From Chryseobacterium candidae (lineage in GTDB: Bacteria > Bacteroidota > Bacteroidia > Flavobacteriales > Weeksellaceae): 64,000 bases of DNA. Numbering within the stretch: the first letter of the stretch is position 1; every line of letters starts with the position of its first letter. Below the pieces are notes generated by a model. That model was not told the DNA's origin and did not search any database. It saw only the letters and a list, made by a program, of their open reading frames with translations. The position numbers were made by a program, and so were the translations under genes. Of this stretch, positions 16,894 to 25,312 are shown in pieces. The stretch lies in the NCBI RefSeq assembly GCF_004916905.1, contig NZ_SDLV01000006.1, forward strand, positions 113,819-177,818, in the 5' to 3' direction.

Positions 16894-17628
16894 ATGAATC
16901 AAAACACGAACAAAACCGTTCTTATTCTGGGCGCTAATTCAGATGTAGCAAAACAATGCTTAGTACAATATGTTGAAAAGGGATTTACAGTTATTGCTGC
17001 TTCCCGAAATACAGCATCTTTGGATAATTTTATTGATTCAAACAATCTGGACCGCTCAAAAGTATTTGTTTTGTATTTTGATGCCGCTGATTTTGATTCT
17101 CATCATCAGTTTTATTCCAGTCTTTCTGTAAAGCCTCATATTGTAGTTTATGCCGCAGGTTTTTTAGTGGACAATCAAAAAGCTTTAACTGATTTCAAAG
17201 GAGCGAAACAAATGATGGAAGTCAATTATATGGGTGGTGTATCTATCCTGAGTATTATTGCAATGGATAAAAGGAATACCAGCCTGGAAAGAATAATCGG
17301 GCTTTCTTCCTTGTCAGGAGTAAGAGGAAGAAAAAGTAATTTTGTCTATGGCAGTACAAAGGCTGCGTTTACACAGTTTCTGGCAGGATTGAGACAGGAG
17401 CTGGCTTCCCGAAAAATAATTGTGAATGCCTTGGTTATTGGCTATATCAGAACAAAAATCAATGAAGGATTAGAACTTAATGAATCTCTGATCATGGAAC
17501 CTGATTATGTGGCAAAATTTATTGTTAATGCAGGAAGTACCTTTACCATTGTCCCGAACTTTAAATGGAAAATTATCTATCATATCCTTAGACTTTTACC
17601 GGAAAGCCTTGCTGCAAAATTACCTTAA
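16894..17628 (+). CDS. Short-chain dehydrogenase/reductase (SDR)
   Basis: NAD(P)-dependent oxidoreductase of 244 residues. The Rossmann start is TVLILGANSDVAKQC, in which the usual TGxxxGIG is replaced by GANSDVA, a known SDR variant. Catalytic Ser and Tyr-Lys are visible in GLSSLSGVRGRKSNFVYGSTKAAF. The substrate is unknown. This subtype, with a C-terminal segment that may lie on the membrane (KWKIIYHILRLLPESLAAKLP), is often found near lipid or sugar genes, but no such neighbours are here. A start at 16825 was rejected because a -7 box at 16882-16889 would lie inside the gene. Confidence 0.85.
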   Translation: MNQNTNKTVLILGANSDVAKQCLVQYVEKGFTVIAASRNTASLDNFIDSNNLDRSKVFVLYFDAADFDSHHQFYSSLSVKPHIVVYAAGFLVDNQKALTDFKGAKQMMEVNYMGGVSILSIIAMDKRNTSLERIIGLSSLSGVRGRKSNFVYGSTKAAFTQFLAGLRQELASRKIIVNALVIGYIRTKINEGLELNESLIMEPDYVAKFIVNAGSTFTIVPNFKWKIIYHILRLLPESLAAKLP

Positions 17629-17900
17629 GGAATGTTTACTAACATTATTTTTCTTTGAAGATAACTACACTTCGGTATCGTTTTTGTAATTCTATATGCC
17701 AAAATTATTTCTTCCTGCAAGATTCAGTTTCTGAATGATTATTGAATAAAGCTGAAACATTCTTTTTCTGCTGTCAATCTATTTCAAGGATAAATATGAT
17801 TCACCTTCGCTCAGGTAGGGAAGGGTGGATTTCTTTTTTCAAATCCTGCAGAAGATGTCAATGCTTTTATTGATATAAATAGTAAAACACATAGTATACA

Positions 17901-18746
17901 ATGGACGATTTAGAATTAAACAAGATTCAACAACACTGGGACACCTTAATTTCTTCAGCAATCTCATGGGCGCCGAGAATTTTTACAGCAATTATATCTG
18001 CATTATTAATTTATCTGATCGGATCATGGATGATCAGAATGATTAAGAAACTGGTGGAAAAAGCTTTCAAAAAAAGAAATATGGAAGCTTCACTGCAGCA
18101 TTTCCTGTTAAATATTATCAACTGGGGACTTAATATTCTGCTGTTTATTGTTGTTGTGACGCAGCTTGGAGTACAGACTTCTGCATTTGTTGCAATGATT
18201 GGTGCTGCAGGTCTTGCAGTAGGTTTAGCTTTGCAGGGATCCTTAACGAATTTTGCAGGCGGAATCTTAATTCTACTATTAAAACCTTTTAAGATTGGTG
18301 ATTTTATTTCTACCAATTCAGGCGTTTCCGGAACTGTAGATGCCATAGATATCTTTCATACGAAACTGATCACCCCACAAAACCAACTGATCATTATTCC
18401 TAACGGAGTAGTTTCAAATAACAGTATTACCAATTTTACCCAGCTGGGGACAAGAAGAACATCACTGGATATCGGAATTGCCTATGATGCGGATCTTAGA
18501 CAGACCAAGGACGTTTTAATGAATGTCATTAAGAATAATCAATATGCTCTCGCAACACCTGCTCCACAGGTGGTGGTTACTGAACTTGGAGACAGTGCTG
18601 TCAATGTATCCGTAAGAGTAAGTACTTCCACTGAAAATTTCTGGGCAATGAACGAAGAACTAATCATAGGTTGTAAAGAGGCTCTTGATAAAGCTGGAAT
18701 CGGAATTCCTTTTCCACAGAGAGATATCCATGTTTACAATCAATAA
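17901..18746 (+). CDS. mscS: Small-conductance mechanosensitive channel (MscS family)
   Basis: Inner-membrane channel of 281 residues that opens under membrane tension to release solutes. Three helices occupy about residues 22-45, 65-88 and 92-130. The third is the pore helix with the Gly/Ala pattern GAAGLAVGLALQGSLTNFAG, and the beta domain follows (KPFKIGDFI, IIIPNGVVSNNSITNFT). Length and order fit E. coli MscS (286 residues). It stands alone, with a 272-bp gap before it in which I see no feature, and a terminator after it. Confidence 0.93.
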   Translation: MDDLELNKIQQHWDTLISSAISWAPRIFTAIISALLIYLIGSWMIRMIKKLVEKAFKKRNMEASLQHFLLNIINWGLNILLFIVVVTQLGVQTSAFVAMIGAAGLAVGLALQGSLTNFAGGILILLLKPFKIGDFISTNSGVSGTVDAIDIFHTKLITPQNQLIIIPNGVVSNNSITNFTQLGTRRTSLDIGIAYDADLRQTKDVLMNVIKNNQYALATPAPQVVVTELGDSAVNVSVRVSTSTENFWAMNEELIIGCKEALDKAGIGIPFPQRDIHVYNQ

Positions 18747-18766
18747 TTATATTTAATTTTTTTTAA

Positions 18767-18803
18767 GAAGCTCCTGCATTATTGTAATGTGGGAGTTTTT
18801 ATT
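18767..18803 (+). terminator. Terminator after mscS
   Basis: Stem CTCCTGCATTA / TAATGTGGGAG with two wobble pairs and loop TTG, followed by a T tract. Confidence 0.7.
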
Positions 18804-18858
18804 TGGAAGAAGATAAAGATGTCTTGTTTTTCTTTGTAAACATATTTATTAGGCTTTG

Positions 18859-18872
18859 TTGTCAAATGACAA
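18859..18872 (+). promoter_or_regulatory. Crp/Fnr-type operator TTGTCAAATGACAA upstream of the crp-family gene
   Basis: 14-bp palindrome with 6-bp arms TTGTCA/TGACAA around AA. It is identical to the site at 19606-19619. Exactly 22 bp separate it from TACCTTTA (18895-18902), a near match to the -7 box. The two-arm layout with 2-bp spacing is like known binding sites of Crp/Fnr-superfamily members. Confidence 0.7.
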
Positions 18873-18933
18873 TTGTTTTTAACGTTGACTTTTATACCTT
18901 TATATTTCCGCAATCCGTGGGTACAACATAAAT

Positions 18934-19503
18934 ATGGAAGAGCTTTTTACTTATATCAAAAAATTTGGAACGCTGAATCCTCAGGATGAAATTTTAATTG
19001 CTGAAGGAATTCAGGAAATCACTGTAAAGAAAGGAGATTCTTTTGTGGAAGCAGGAAAAGTGAGCCAAAGAATTGCTTTTGTAAAAAAAGGTGTTTTCCG
19101 GTCTTTGTATTATAATAAGCAGGGTGACGATTTTACCAGATATTTCATTTATGAAGGTAGATTTATAGGAGATTTTCAGGGTTTTACAGATCAGCTGCCC
19201 GCTCATGAAGATATTGAAGCCATTACTGATGCTGTACTGCTGGTGATTGATCTCAAACATTTTAAGCTTCTTGAAGAGAAAATTGCCGTATGGCCGGTTT
19301 TGTTTGCAAGAATCCATGCGTTTGTTGTTGAGAATAAACTGAAAGTTGCCAGTATCATGCTCAATCAGGATGCAAAATCCCGTTACATTCATTTTTTAAA
19401 TCACTATCCCGGCCTTGCCAACAGAGTTCCGCAATCTATGCTGGCTTCTTATCTTGGCGTGACACCTTCTTCACTGAGCAGGATCAGGAGAAATATCGTC
19501 TAG
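18934..19503 (+). CDS. Crp/Fnr family transcriptional regulator
   Basis: DNA-binding regulator of 189 residues. An N-terminal cyclic-nucleotide-type jelly-roll covers about residues 15-115 (KKGDSFVEAGKVSQRIAFVKKG, YFIYEGRFIGDF). A long dimer helix and a C-terminal winged helix follow, with recognition region VPQSMLASYLGVTPSSLSRIRR. No cysteine cluster of the Fnr iron-sulfur type is present, so the signal is likely a small molecule or none. The promoter carries a palindrome identical to that of the next gene (purA-like), which suggests autoregulation and control of that gene. The actual effector is unknown. Confidence 0.9.
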   Translation: MEELFTYIKKFGTLNPQDEILIAEGIQEITVKKGDSFVEAGKVSQRIAFVKKGVFRSLYYNKQGDDFTRYFIYEGRFIGDFQGFTDQLPAHEDIEAITDAVLLVIDLKHFKLLEEKIAVWPVLFARIHAFVVENKLKVASIMLNQDAKSRYIHFLNHYPGLANRVPQSMLASYLGVTPSSLSRIRRNIV

Positions 19504-19510
19504 AATTATT

Positions 19511-19538
19511 ATTGATAGATGATAATTGATAGATGATC
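19511..19538 (+). repeat. Short tandem repeat, two 14-bp units
   Basis: Units ATTGATAGATGATA and ATTGATAGATGATC lie head to tail just after the crp-family gene. No role is apparent. Confidence 0.6.
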
Positions 19539-19605
19539 TTAAGGAGTATGCAGGGCAATAGAGTTTGTAGACTTTACAAACTTCAAACATCTCATAAATC
19601 TCTTT

Positions 19606-19619
19606 TTGTCAAATGACAA
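19606..19619 (+). promoter_or_regulatory. Crp/Fnr-type operator TTGTCAAATGACAA upstream of the purA-like gene
   Basis: Same 14-bp palindrome as at 18859-18872. Here, too, exactly 22 bp separate it from a -7 box, TAGTTTTG (19642-19649). Its centre lies 29.5 bp before the -7 box, about -41 from the expected start, the class II activator position. Confidence 0.72.
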
Positions 19620-19673
19620 TGGTCTTTCCCGCTGACTGTCATAGTTTTGCTTCATGAAATTTAAAGTACAAAT

Positions 19674-20951
19674 ATGGATATTGTATTAGGACTGCAATGG
19701 GGAGATGAAGGAAAAGGAAAGTTCATTGATCTGATCAGTGAAAATTACGACATTACAGCACGTTTTAATGGTGGATCCAATGCCGGGCACAGCATTGAAA
19801 GAAACGGACGCATAATAACGCTTAAAATGATTCCTTCGGGAATCTTTATGAATGGTGTGCAGAATGTTATCGGTACCGGAACTGTTATTGATCCGGTAAG
19901 TTTTAAAAAGGAAATTCTGAATCTTCAGGTATTTGATAAAACCATTCAGCCGGAAAATAATATCATTATTTCCCGAAAAGCACATCTGGTAATGCCAACG
20001 CATAAGCTTCTGGATATTTTTATGGAGGAAAGTTCTGACTATACCAAGATCGGAACTACCAGAAATGGGATTGCTCAGGCATATTCAAACAAAATATTAA
20101 GACAGAATCTGAGAGTAGGGGATATATTTTCATCAGATTTTCAAAGCAGAGCGCAGCATATTCTGGATAGAGATTACAGAATGCTGGAAGAAGTAGGAAT
20201 GATTGTTTTGCCTGCTTTAGAAGAAATCAGTAAAGAGTTTTTTGATGGAGTGGAATTCCTTAAAAAATTCAATTGTACAGAAACTGAAATTTATCTTAAC
20301 GAAGCTTTATCTGAAGGTAAAAAAGTATTGGCAGAAGGATCTCAGGCAGCAATGTTGGATATTGATCATGGTACTTACCCGTATGTGACATCTTCCTCAA
20401 CGACAGCATCAGGAGCGAGTAGCGGCTTAGGTGTATCGCCGAAAAAGATCGGTGAGATTTACGGAATAGCGAAAGCGTATTGTACGCGTGTGGGAAATGG
20501 TGCACTTCCAACGGAACTTTTAGATGAATTTGGAGATGACCTCAGAATGAAGGGGAATGAATTTGGTTCCAATACAGGACGTCCGAGAAGAACAGGATGG
20601 CTGGATCTTCCTGCTCTAAAATATGCAGTAATGATCAACGGTGTAACTCAGCTGGTTCTGACAAAAGCTGATGTGCTAAGCGGATTGAAATCTGTAGCAG
20701 TTTGCACCCATTATGAAATGGAAAACGGCGTACTTGTATCTGTTTCCGGGATTCTTCCAGATAATGCCAAGCCTATATTTAAATGGTTTACTGGTTGGCA
20801 AACCGATTTTTCCAGGATGAAAAGCTCTTCAGAATTGCCAAAAGAAGTTATCGAATTTCTGTCATTCTTAGAAACAGAATTGGAAATTCCGGTGGCTTAT
20901 CTTTCTATTGGGCCTGGAAGAAATGAAATGTTGAAATTAACAGATAAATAA
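19674..20951 (+). CDS. purA: Adenylosuccinate synthetase (possibly a second, regulated form)
   Basis: Enzyme that joins IMP and aspartate using GTP, the first committed step to AMP. It has 425 residues, normal length. Motifs are intact: the GLQWGDEGKGK P-loop near residue 6 (with the catalytic Asp), FNGGSNAGHS with the catalytic His, IDHGTYPYVTSSS, TGRPRRTGWLD with the GTP/IMP-binding Arg pair, and TKADVLSGLKSV. GGSNAGHS instead of the usual GGxNAGHT is a small variation. It stands alone, not in a purine operon, directly behind a Crp-family regulator with which it shares an operator. This suggests a conditional isozyme, but whether the genome holds another purA cannot be seen here. Confidence 0.9.
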   Translation: MDIVLGLQWGDEGKGKFIDLISENYDITARFNGGSNAGHSIERNGRIITLKMIPSGIFMNGVQNVIGTGTVIDPVSFKKEILNLQVFDKTIQPENNIIISRKAHLVMPTHKLLDIFMEESSDYTKIGTTRNGIAQAYSNKILRQNLRVGDIFSSDFQSRAQHILDRDYRMLEEVGMIVLPALEEISKEFFDGVEFLKKFNCTETEIYLNEALSEGKKVLAEGSQAAMLDIDHGTYPYVTSSSTTASGASSGLGVSPKKIGEIYGIAKAYCTRVGNGALPTELLDEFGDDLRMKGNEFGSNTGRPRRTGWLDLPALKYAVMINGVTQLVLTKADVLSGLKSVAVCTHYEMENGVLVSVSGILPDNAKPIFKWFTGWQTDFSRMKSSSELPKEVIEFLSFLETELEIPVAYLSIGPGRNEMLKLTDK

Positions 20952-20989
20952 TTATAATACAAGAATAATGTGCTAATCTGATAGAACAG

Positions 20990-21122
20990 AAGAGGCTGTC
21001 TAAAAAGTCAAATAAGTTGACGCTGTTATTCTGAACGAAATGTAGTGGAGTGAAGAATCTTGTATCATCAATTATGAATGAGATTCCTTCTTCGTCAGAA
21101 TGACACTTTGAGACAGCCTCTT
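20990..21122 (+). repeat. Palindromic intergenic repeat element, about 130 bp
   Basis: The ends AAGAGGCTGTCT (20990-21001) and AGACAGCCTCTT (21111-21122) are perfect 12-bp inverted repeats. Inside, TGTTATTCTGAACGAA pairs imperfectly with TTCGTCAGAATGACA. The whole can fold into one long hairpin and may end transcripts on both sides. A partial relative lies near 55909-55942. I recall such elements as dispersed repeats in Chryseobacterium. Confidence 0.75.
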
Positions 21123-21144
21123 TGTCTTTATAATAGATAATGGT

Positions 21145-22476
21145 TTAGTTAACTTTTGTAAGTTTAAAGCGCTGTTTTACAGAAGGCTGAACTGTTTGAT
21201 CCGTAGTGCCGATGACAATAGGCGTAAGATTGGTTGTTAAGCCGTTTTTTACCTCTAATCTCAATGCCGGTGCATTTTTAGGAGCAAATCCAAATCCGTT
21301 ATTCCCTAAATTGAATAATAACCATTTTTGAGAATCTGTATTCGCATTGGTTCGTAATTCAACAGCTGTTCCATTCGTTGTTCCGTTACCCTTTACAGTA
21401 AGCACTTTTGCGGGGTCAAGTATAGATTTGATGATATAATATCCATGATCTGATTTGCTGAAACTAAATCTCTGGTTATTCCCTGTAGAAGCTGAATATA
21501 GAATTATACCGGTGCCATCAGTAGTGGAACTTCCTGTGATATCTACATTTTTATCATTTGCTAAAGCGGTCGTCATCGTATAAGTTCCATTGATTGCAGA
21601 ACTGGCATTAACAGGTCCGTACAAATGATTTATTCCGGCATAATCACCGGCAGACAATCCTGTCCTTTGCTTGGTAAATGTAGATCCGTCAAGCTTGGTC
21701 ATTACAGGCTGGCCTGGATCTATCGCAAAGTCTGTAGACTGATACATCATGACTGAACCGAAATCGAATGCCCCATGTCCTGCATAATCATTATAAAGAT
21801 TGAAGTTATGACGGCTACCTTCCACCGCTTTATTAACATCTACGATAATGTACTGATCTCTATCTGGGCGGCATTGTTCGTGCATGATTCCCATTGAATG
21901 CATTATTTCGTGAGCGATAATGGCGGGATACGTGATATTATAAATTTTAATGCCATTTACTCTGTTTTTTTGCCATCCAAGTGGAGAACTGTTGGAGGTT
22001 GTATAAGTAAAGGTGATGTATTCTGTTTGATTCGTGCGTTGAACAAACTGCATACTGGTTTGTGAAGAGATCATATCAAACGCTTTGTTGATATTGGTAA
22101 GGAATGTATTATAATTCTGAGTGCTCATAGTTCCCTGGCTGGGTAATGTGTAATAGACGATGGCATTAGGCCATGTCTTAATAAAGGAGCTTACAATGGT
22201 GCTTTTTTCTGCTGTTGATGTTCCAGGGTTGGCCTGCTTTTGTAATGCATTAAACTGTTCGGGGCTGATCGTTATATCTTCTGCATAAAAATATTCACCA
22301 TTGACTTCATTAACATAGGTGTATTTTCCGTCAATTAATAATTTGTGAATCTTTGCATTATCCAGCTTTGTGGTTGTAGGATCGATTGAATCAGTTTGAG
22401 GATTTTCAATGTCCGACCTGCATGAATTCAGTGCCAGAATAAGGCATCCTGATAAGAGTAATAGTTTGCTTTTCAT
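21145..22476 (-). CDS. Astacin-type (M12A) zinc protease with ricin-type lectin domain, lipoprotein
   Basis: 443 residues. The start at 22476 gives a lipoprotein signal with Cys19 (ALNSC). A pro-region covers about residues 20-90. The astacin catalytic domain follows: HEIMHSMGIMHE at 189-200 gives the three zinc His and the catalytic Glu, and the Met-turn reads SVMMY. The C terminus (about 300-443) is a ricin-type beta-trefoil with the QxW-type motifs NNQRFSF and DSQKWLLF, a carbohydrate-binding module. Flavastacin of a related genus is an astacin-type protease, so a surface protease or glycoprotein-degrading role is likely. It is monocistronic. Confidence 0.9.
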   Translation of the reverse strand: MKSKLLLLSGCLILALNSCRSDIENPQTDSIDPTTTKLDNAKIHKLLIDGKYTYVNEVNGEYFYAEDITISPEQFNALQKQANPGTSTAEKSTIVSSFIKTWPNAIVYYTLPSQGTMSTQNYNTFLTNINKAFDMISSQTSMQFVQRTNQTEYITFTYTTSNSSPLGWQKNRVNGIKIYNITYPAIIAHEIMHSMGIMHEQCRPDRDQYIIVDVNKAVEGSRHNFNLYNDYAGHGAFDFGSVMMYQSTDFAIDPGQPVMTKLDGSTFTKQRTGLSAGDYAGINHLYGPVNASSAINGTYTMTTALANDKNVDITGSSTTDGTGIILYSASTGNNQRFSFSKSDHGYYIIKSILDPAKVLTVKGNGTTNGTAVELRTNANTDSQKWLLFNLGNNGFGFAPKNAPALRLEVKNGLTTNLTPIVIGTTDQTVQPSVKQRFKLTKVN

Positions 22477-22922
22477 ATTATTTAATATTGGTTGATGATC
22501 AGGTTTATATATGAACAGCTCTATTATTACCCCGCACAAAAGATTATTAAAATTAATTAATTCTAAGTTTGATTAAGTTCTGCATTATAATTCAGCTGTG
22601 TGTTGTAAATATACTAATAAAAGATTATTATTGCATACAACATAATATAATGATTGTTTTGTTAACTTTTTGTTTGTTTGATATATTTAATTCGTTTATT
22701 TGTTTGAAATGCTTTATTTTTTACTATTAATTTGAAATTAAGTTATTTCACGAATATTTGATATGATGCTGTAAACTGTATTTTATACTAGCATAAAGAC
22801 TATTTTATTGATAAATTAATAAAGTATACTGAAATTTGTAAGGTCATGACGTTCAGGTAATACTGTATCATGAATATGTATTTTTGGAAGAATTACATTG
22901 AAGATGCCTGTAATTCGGGATA
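22477..22922. other. AT-rich intergenic stretch between aspS and the astacin gene
   Basis: About 450 bp with no reading frame I would call. A weak minus-strand TATATTTA near 22608-22615 could be a -7 box for the astacin gene. Otherwise I see nothing. Confidence 0.5.
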
Positions 22923-22923
22923 T

Positions 22924-22950
22924 AAAAAAAGCGGGGCAAATACCCCGCTT
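22924..22950 (-). terminator. Terminator of aspS
   Basis: Stem AAGCGGGG / CCCCGCTT (22929-22950), with the A run at 22924-22930 forming the T tract on the minus strand. Confidence 0.88.
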
Positions 22951-22954
22951 ACAT

Positions 22955-24709
22955 TTATGCTTTTAAATTCAATTGTAACTCCAGTTCGTCAAGCTGTGCA
23001 TCAGCAATAGAAGCTGGTGCATCGATCATTACATCTCGTCCTGAATTGTTCTTAGGGAATGCGATATAATCTCTGATTACTTCGTTTCCGTCAAGAATCG
23101 CTACCAAACGGTCAAATCCGAATGCCAGTCCTCCATGTGGCGGTGCTCCGTATTTGAAGGCATTCATCAGGAATCCAAACTGAGCTTCAGCTTCTTCTCT
23201 GGTAAATCCTAATAAATCAAACATTTTAGACTGAAGATCTCTGTCAAAAATTCTGATCGATCCTCCACCGATTTCGTTTCCGTTCAGAACCATATCGTAA
23301 GCATTAGCTCTTGCTTTTCCGGGATCTGTTTCCAATAAATGGATATCTTCAGTTTTTGGAGACGTGAAAGGGTGGTGCATTGCATGGTAACGTCCACTTT
23401 CTTCATCAAATTCCAATAGAGGGAAGTCAACTACCCATAGTGGTGCAAATTCGTTTCCTTTTCTTAATCCCAAACGGTTTCCAAGTTCCATTCTCAAAGC
23501 AGAAAGCTGAGCTCTTACTTTATTTTCGTTTCCGGAAAGAATCAACATTAAATCTCCTTCTTTGGCTCCGAATTTTTCGATGATCTTTGCTAAATCTTCT
23601 TCGTTGTAGAATTTATTTACCGATGAGGTTTTTACACCATCATTCTGGAATTTTACCCAAACCATTCCCGATGCTCCGATCTGAGGACGTTTAACCCAAT
23701 CAACAAGTTCATCGATTTGTTTTCTCGTATATTCCGCACATCCTTCTACATTGATCCCGACTACTAATTCAGCATCATCAAATATCTTGAAGTCTTTTCC
23801 TTTTACCAGTTCATTCAGTTCTACGAACTCCATTCCGAAACGGATATCCGGTTTGTCGTTTCCGTATTTTCTCATCGCATCTGCGAAAGTCATTCTTGGG
23901 AAATCTCCGAATTCCTGACCTGTAATATCTTTTAAAAGCGTTTTAGTCATTCCTTCGAATACGTTCATAACGTCTTCCTGCTCTACGAAAGCCATTTCAC
24001 AGTCGATTTGTGTAAACTCCGGCTGTCTGTCTGCTCTTAAATCCTCATCACGGAAACATTTTACGATCTGGAAATATTTATCCATTCCACCTACCATCAA
24101 AAGCTGTTTGAAAGTTTGTGGAGATTGTGGCAATGCATAAAACTGTCCGGGATTCATTCTGCTTGGTACCACAAAGTCTCTTGCTCCTTCCGGAGTAGAT
24201 TTGATCAAAACAGGGGTTTCCACTTCAATGAAACCTTCTTCAGATAAATAATTTCTTACTTTCTGCGCCATTTTGTGGCGGAAGATCAGTTTATCTTTTA
24301 CCGGATTTCTTCTGATATCCAGGTAACGGTATTTCATTCTTAATTCTTCACCTCCGTCTGTTTCATCCTCAATGGTGAAAGGTGGAAGCTGAGAATCGTT
24401 CAGAATCGTCAGTTTTTCTACCAGAATTTCAATTTCCCCGGTGGGAATATTAGGGTTTTTGCTTACTCTTTCAATAACTCTTCCGGTAGCCTGAATTACA
24501 AATTCACGGCCCAGTTTTTTAGCTTCTTCCATCAATTGTGCAGAAGAACGCTCCTGATCAAAAACCAGCTGGGTAATTCCGTAACGATCCCGAAGATCTA
24601 CCCAAATCATAAATCCTTTATCACGGATAGTCTGTACCCATCCTGATAGTGTAACTTCTTCATTCAGATTTTTCAGAGATAGCTCTCCGTTGGTGTGTGA
24701 TCGAAACAT
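22955..24709 (-). CDS. aspS: Aspartyl-tRNA synthetase
   Basis: Class II synthetase of 584 residues that charges tRNA-Asp. The order of domains is standard: an OB-fold anticodon domain ([21 protein letters not shown]), class II motifs in the core ([20 protein letters not shown] for motif 2; [13 protein letters not shown] for motif 3) and the bacterial GAD insertion between about residues 290 and 410. The start at 24709 ([10 protein letters not shown]) matches the family; the ATG at 24730 would add seven residues. The preceding minus-strand gene is the ankyrin protein, which has its own terminator. Confidence 0.96.
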   Translation of the reverse strand: MFRSHTNGELSLKNLNEEVTLSGWVQTIRDKGFMIWVDLRDRYGITQLVFDQERSSAQLMEEAKKLGREFVIQATGRVIERVSKNPNIPTGEIEILVEKLTILNDSQLPPFTIEDETDGGEELRMKYRYLDIRRNPVKDKLIFRHKMAQKVRNYLSEEGFIEVETPVLIKSTPEGARDFVVPSRMNPGQFYALPQSPQTFKQLLMVGGMDKYFQIVKCFRDEDLRADRQPEFTQIDCEMAFVEQEDVMNVFEGMTKTLLKDITGQEFGDFPRMTFADAMRKYGNDKPDIRFGMEFVELNELVKGKDFKIFDDAELVVGINVEGCAEYTRKQIDELVDWVKRPQIGASGMVWVKFQNDGVKTSSVNKFYNEEDLAKIIEKFGAKEGDLMLILSGNENKVRAQLSALRMELGNRLGLRKGNEFAPLWVVDFPLLEFDEESGRYHAMHHPFTSPKTEDIHLLETDPGKARANAYDMVLNGNEIGGGSIRIFDRDLQSKMFDLLGFTREEAEAQFGFLMNAFKYGAPPHGGLAFGFDRLVAILDGNEVIRDYIAFPKNNSGRDVMIDAPASIADAQLDELELQLNLKA

Positions 24710-24803
24710 AATTATTTGTTTAAAGTTCAATGTTTAAGGTCCAATTCCGGACCTTGAATTTTTCGTTGGCAAAGATAAGATTTTTGCAGGTTTTATAAAT
24801 AAA

Positions 24804-24825
24804 AAAAACTTCCTTTCGGAAGTTT
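24804..24825 (-). terminator. Terminator of the ankyrin gene
   Basis: Stem AAACTTCC / GGAAGTTT (24806-24825) with loop TTTC. The A run at 24801-24808 gives the minus-strand T tract. Confidence 0.85.
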
Positions 24826-24837
24826 CATATATTGTTT

Positions 24838-25200
24838 TTAGATTCTGTTACCACCTTTTGCGATCAGAATTCTCTTTACTTCTTCACTGCCTTTTGTTTC
24901 ATCAGCTACTTCAAGAGGAGTTTTATTCTGACATTTTTTATTCACATTCGCTTTGTTATCCAAAAGGAAGTTGATAATATTCTTTCTGTCAGACATTACA
25001 CTGAAACCAAGAGGTGAATAAAGTATATTCCCAACAAGGAAACATTTGTTGTAATCTCCCGGAGCAAACTGTTTTTTAAATGTTGCTACATCATCAGAAT
25101 AAATGGCTTTCATCTTTTCCTGACTCATCTTCTGGGCAGAGAACATGCTGCCGGACAGTAACATTCCAAATAGAAAAGTAGTAGAGATTATTTTTTTCAT
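24838..25200 (-). CDS. Small secreted ankyrin-repeat protein
   Basis: 120 residues with a signal peptide (MKKIISTTFLFGMLLSGSMFSA) and a mature part of about 98 residues. Two degenerate ankyrin units are seen (SPLGFSVMSDRKNIINFLLDN and KTPLEVADETKGSEEVKRIL), too few for a stable solenoid without partners. It probably binds a protein in the periplasm. Stand-alone gene with its own terminator. Function unknown. Confidence 0.8.
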   Translation of the reverse strand: MKKIISTTFLFGMLLSGSMFSAQKMSQEKMKAIYSDDVATFKKQFAPGDYNKCFLVGNILYSPLGFSVMSDRKNIINFLLDNKANVNKKCQNKTPLEVADETKGSEEVKRILIAKGGNRI

Positions 25201-25312
25201 AAGGATAATTTTTAAGAATATACAAATCTAAATTAAATTTTATTACCAATTGCTAAGTTTTTCTAATAATTGGATTTGTATTTTTGGGATTACATAAAAT
25301 ATTAATTGCGAA

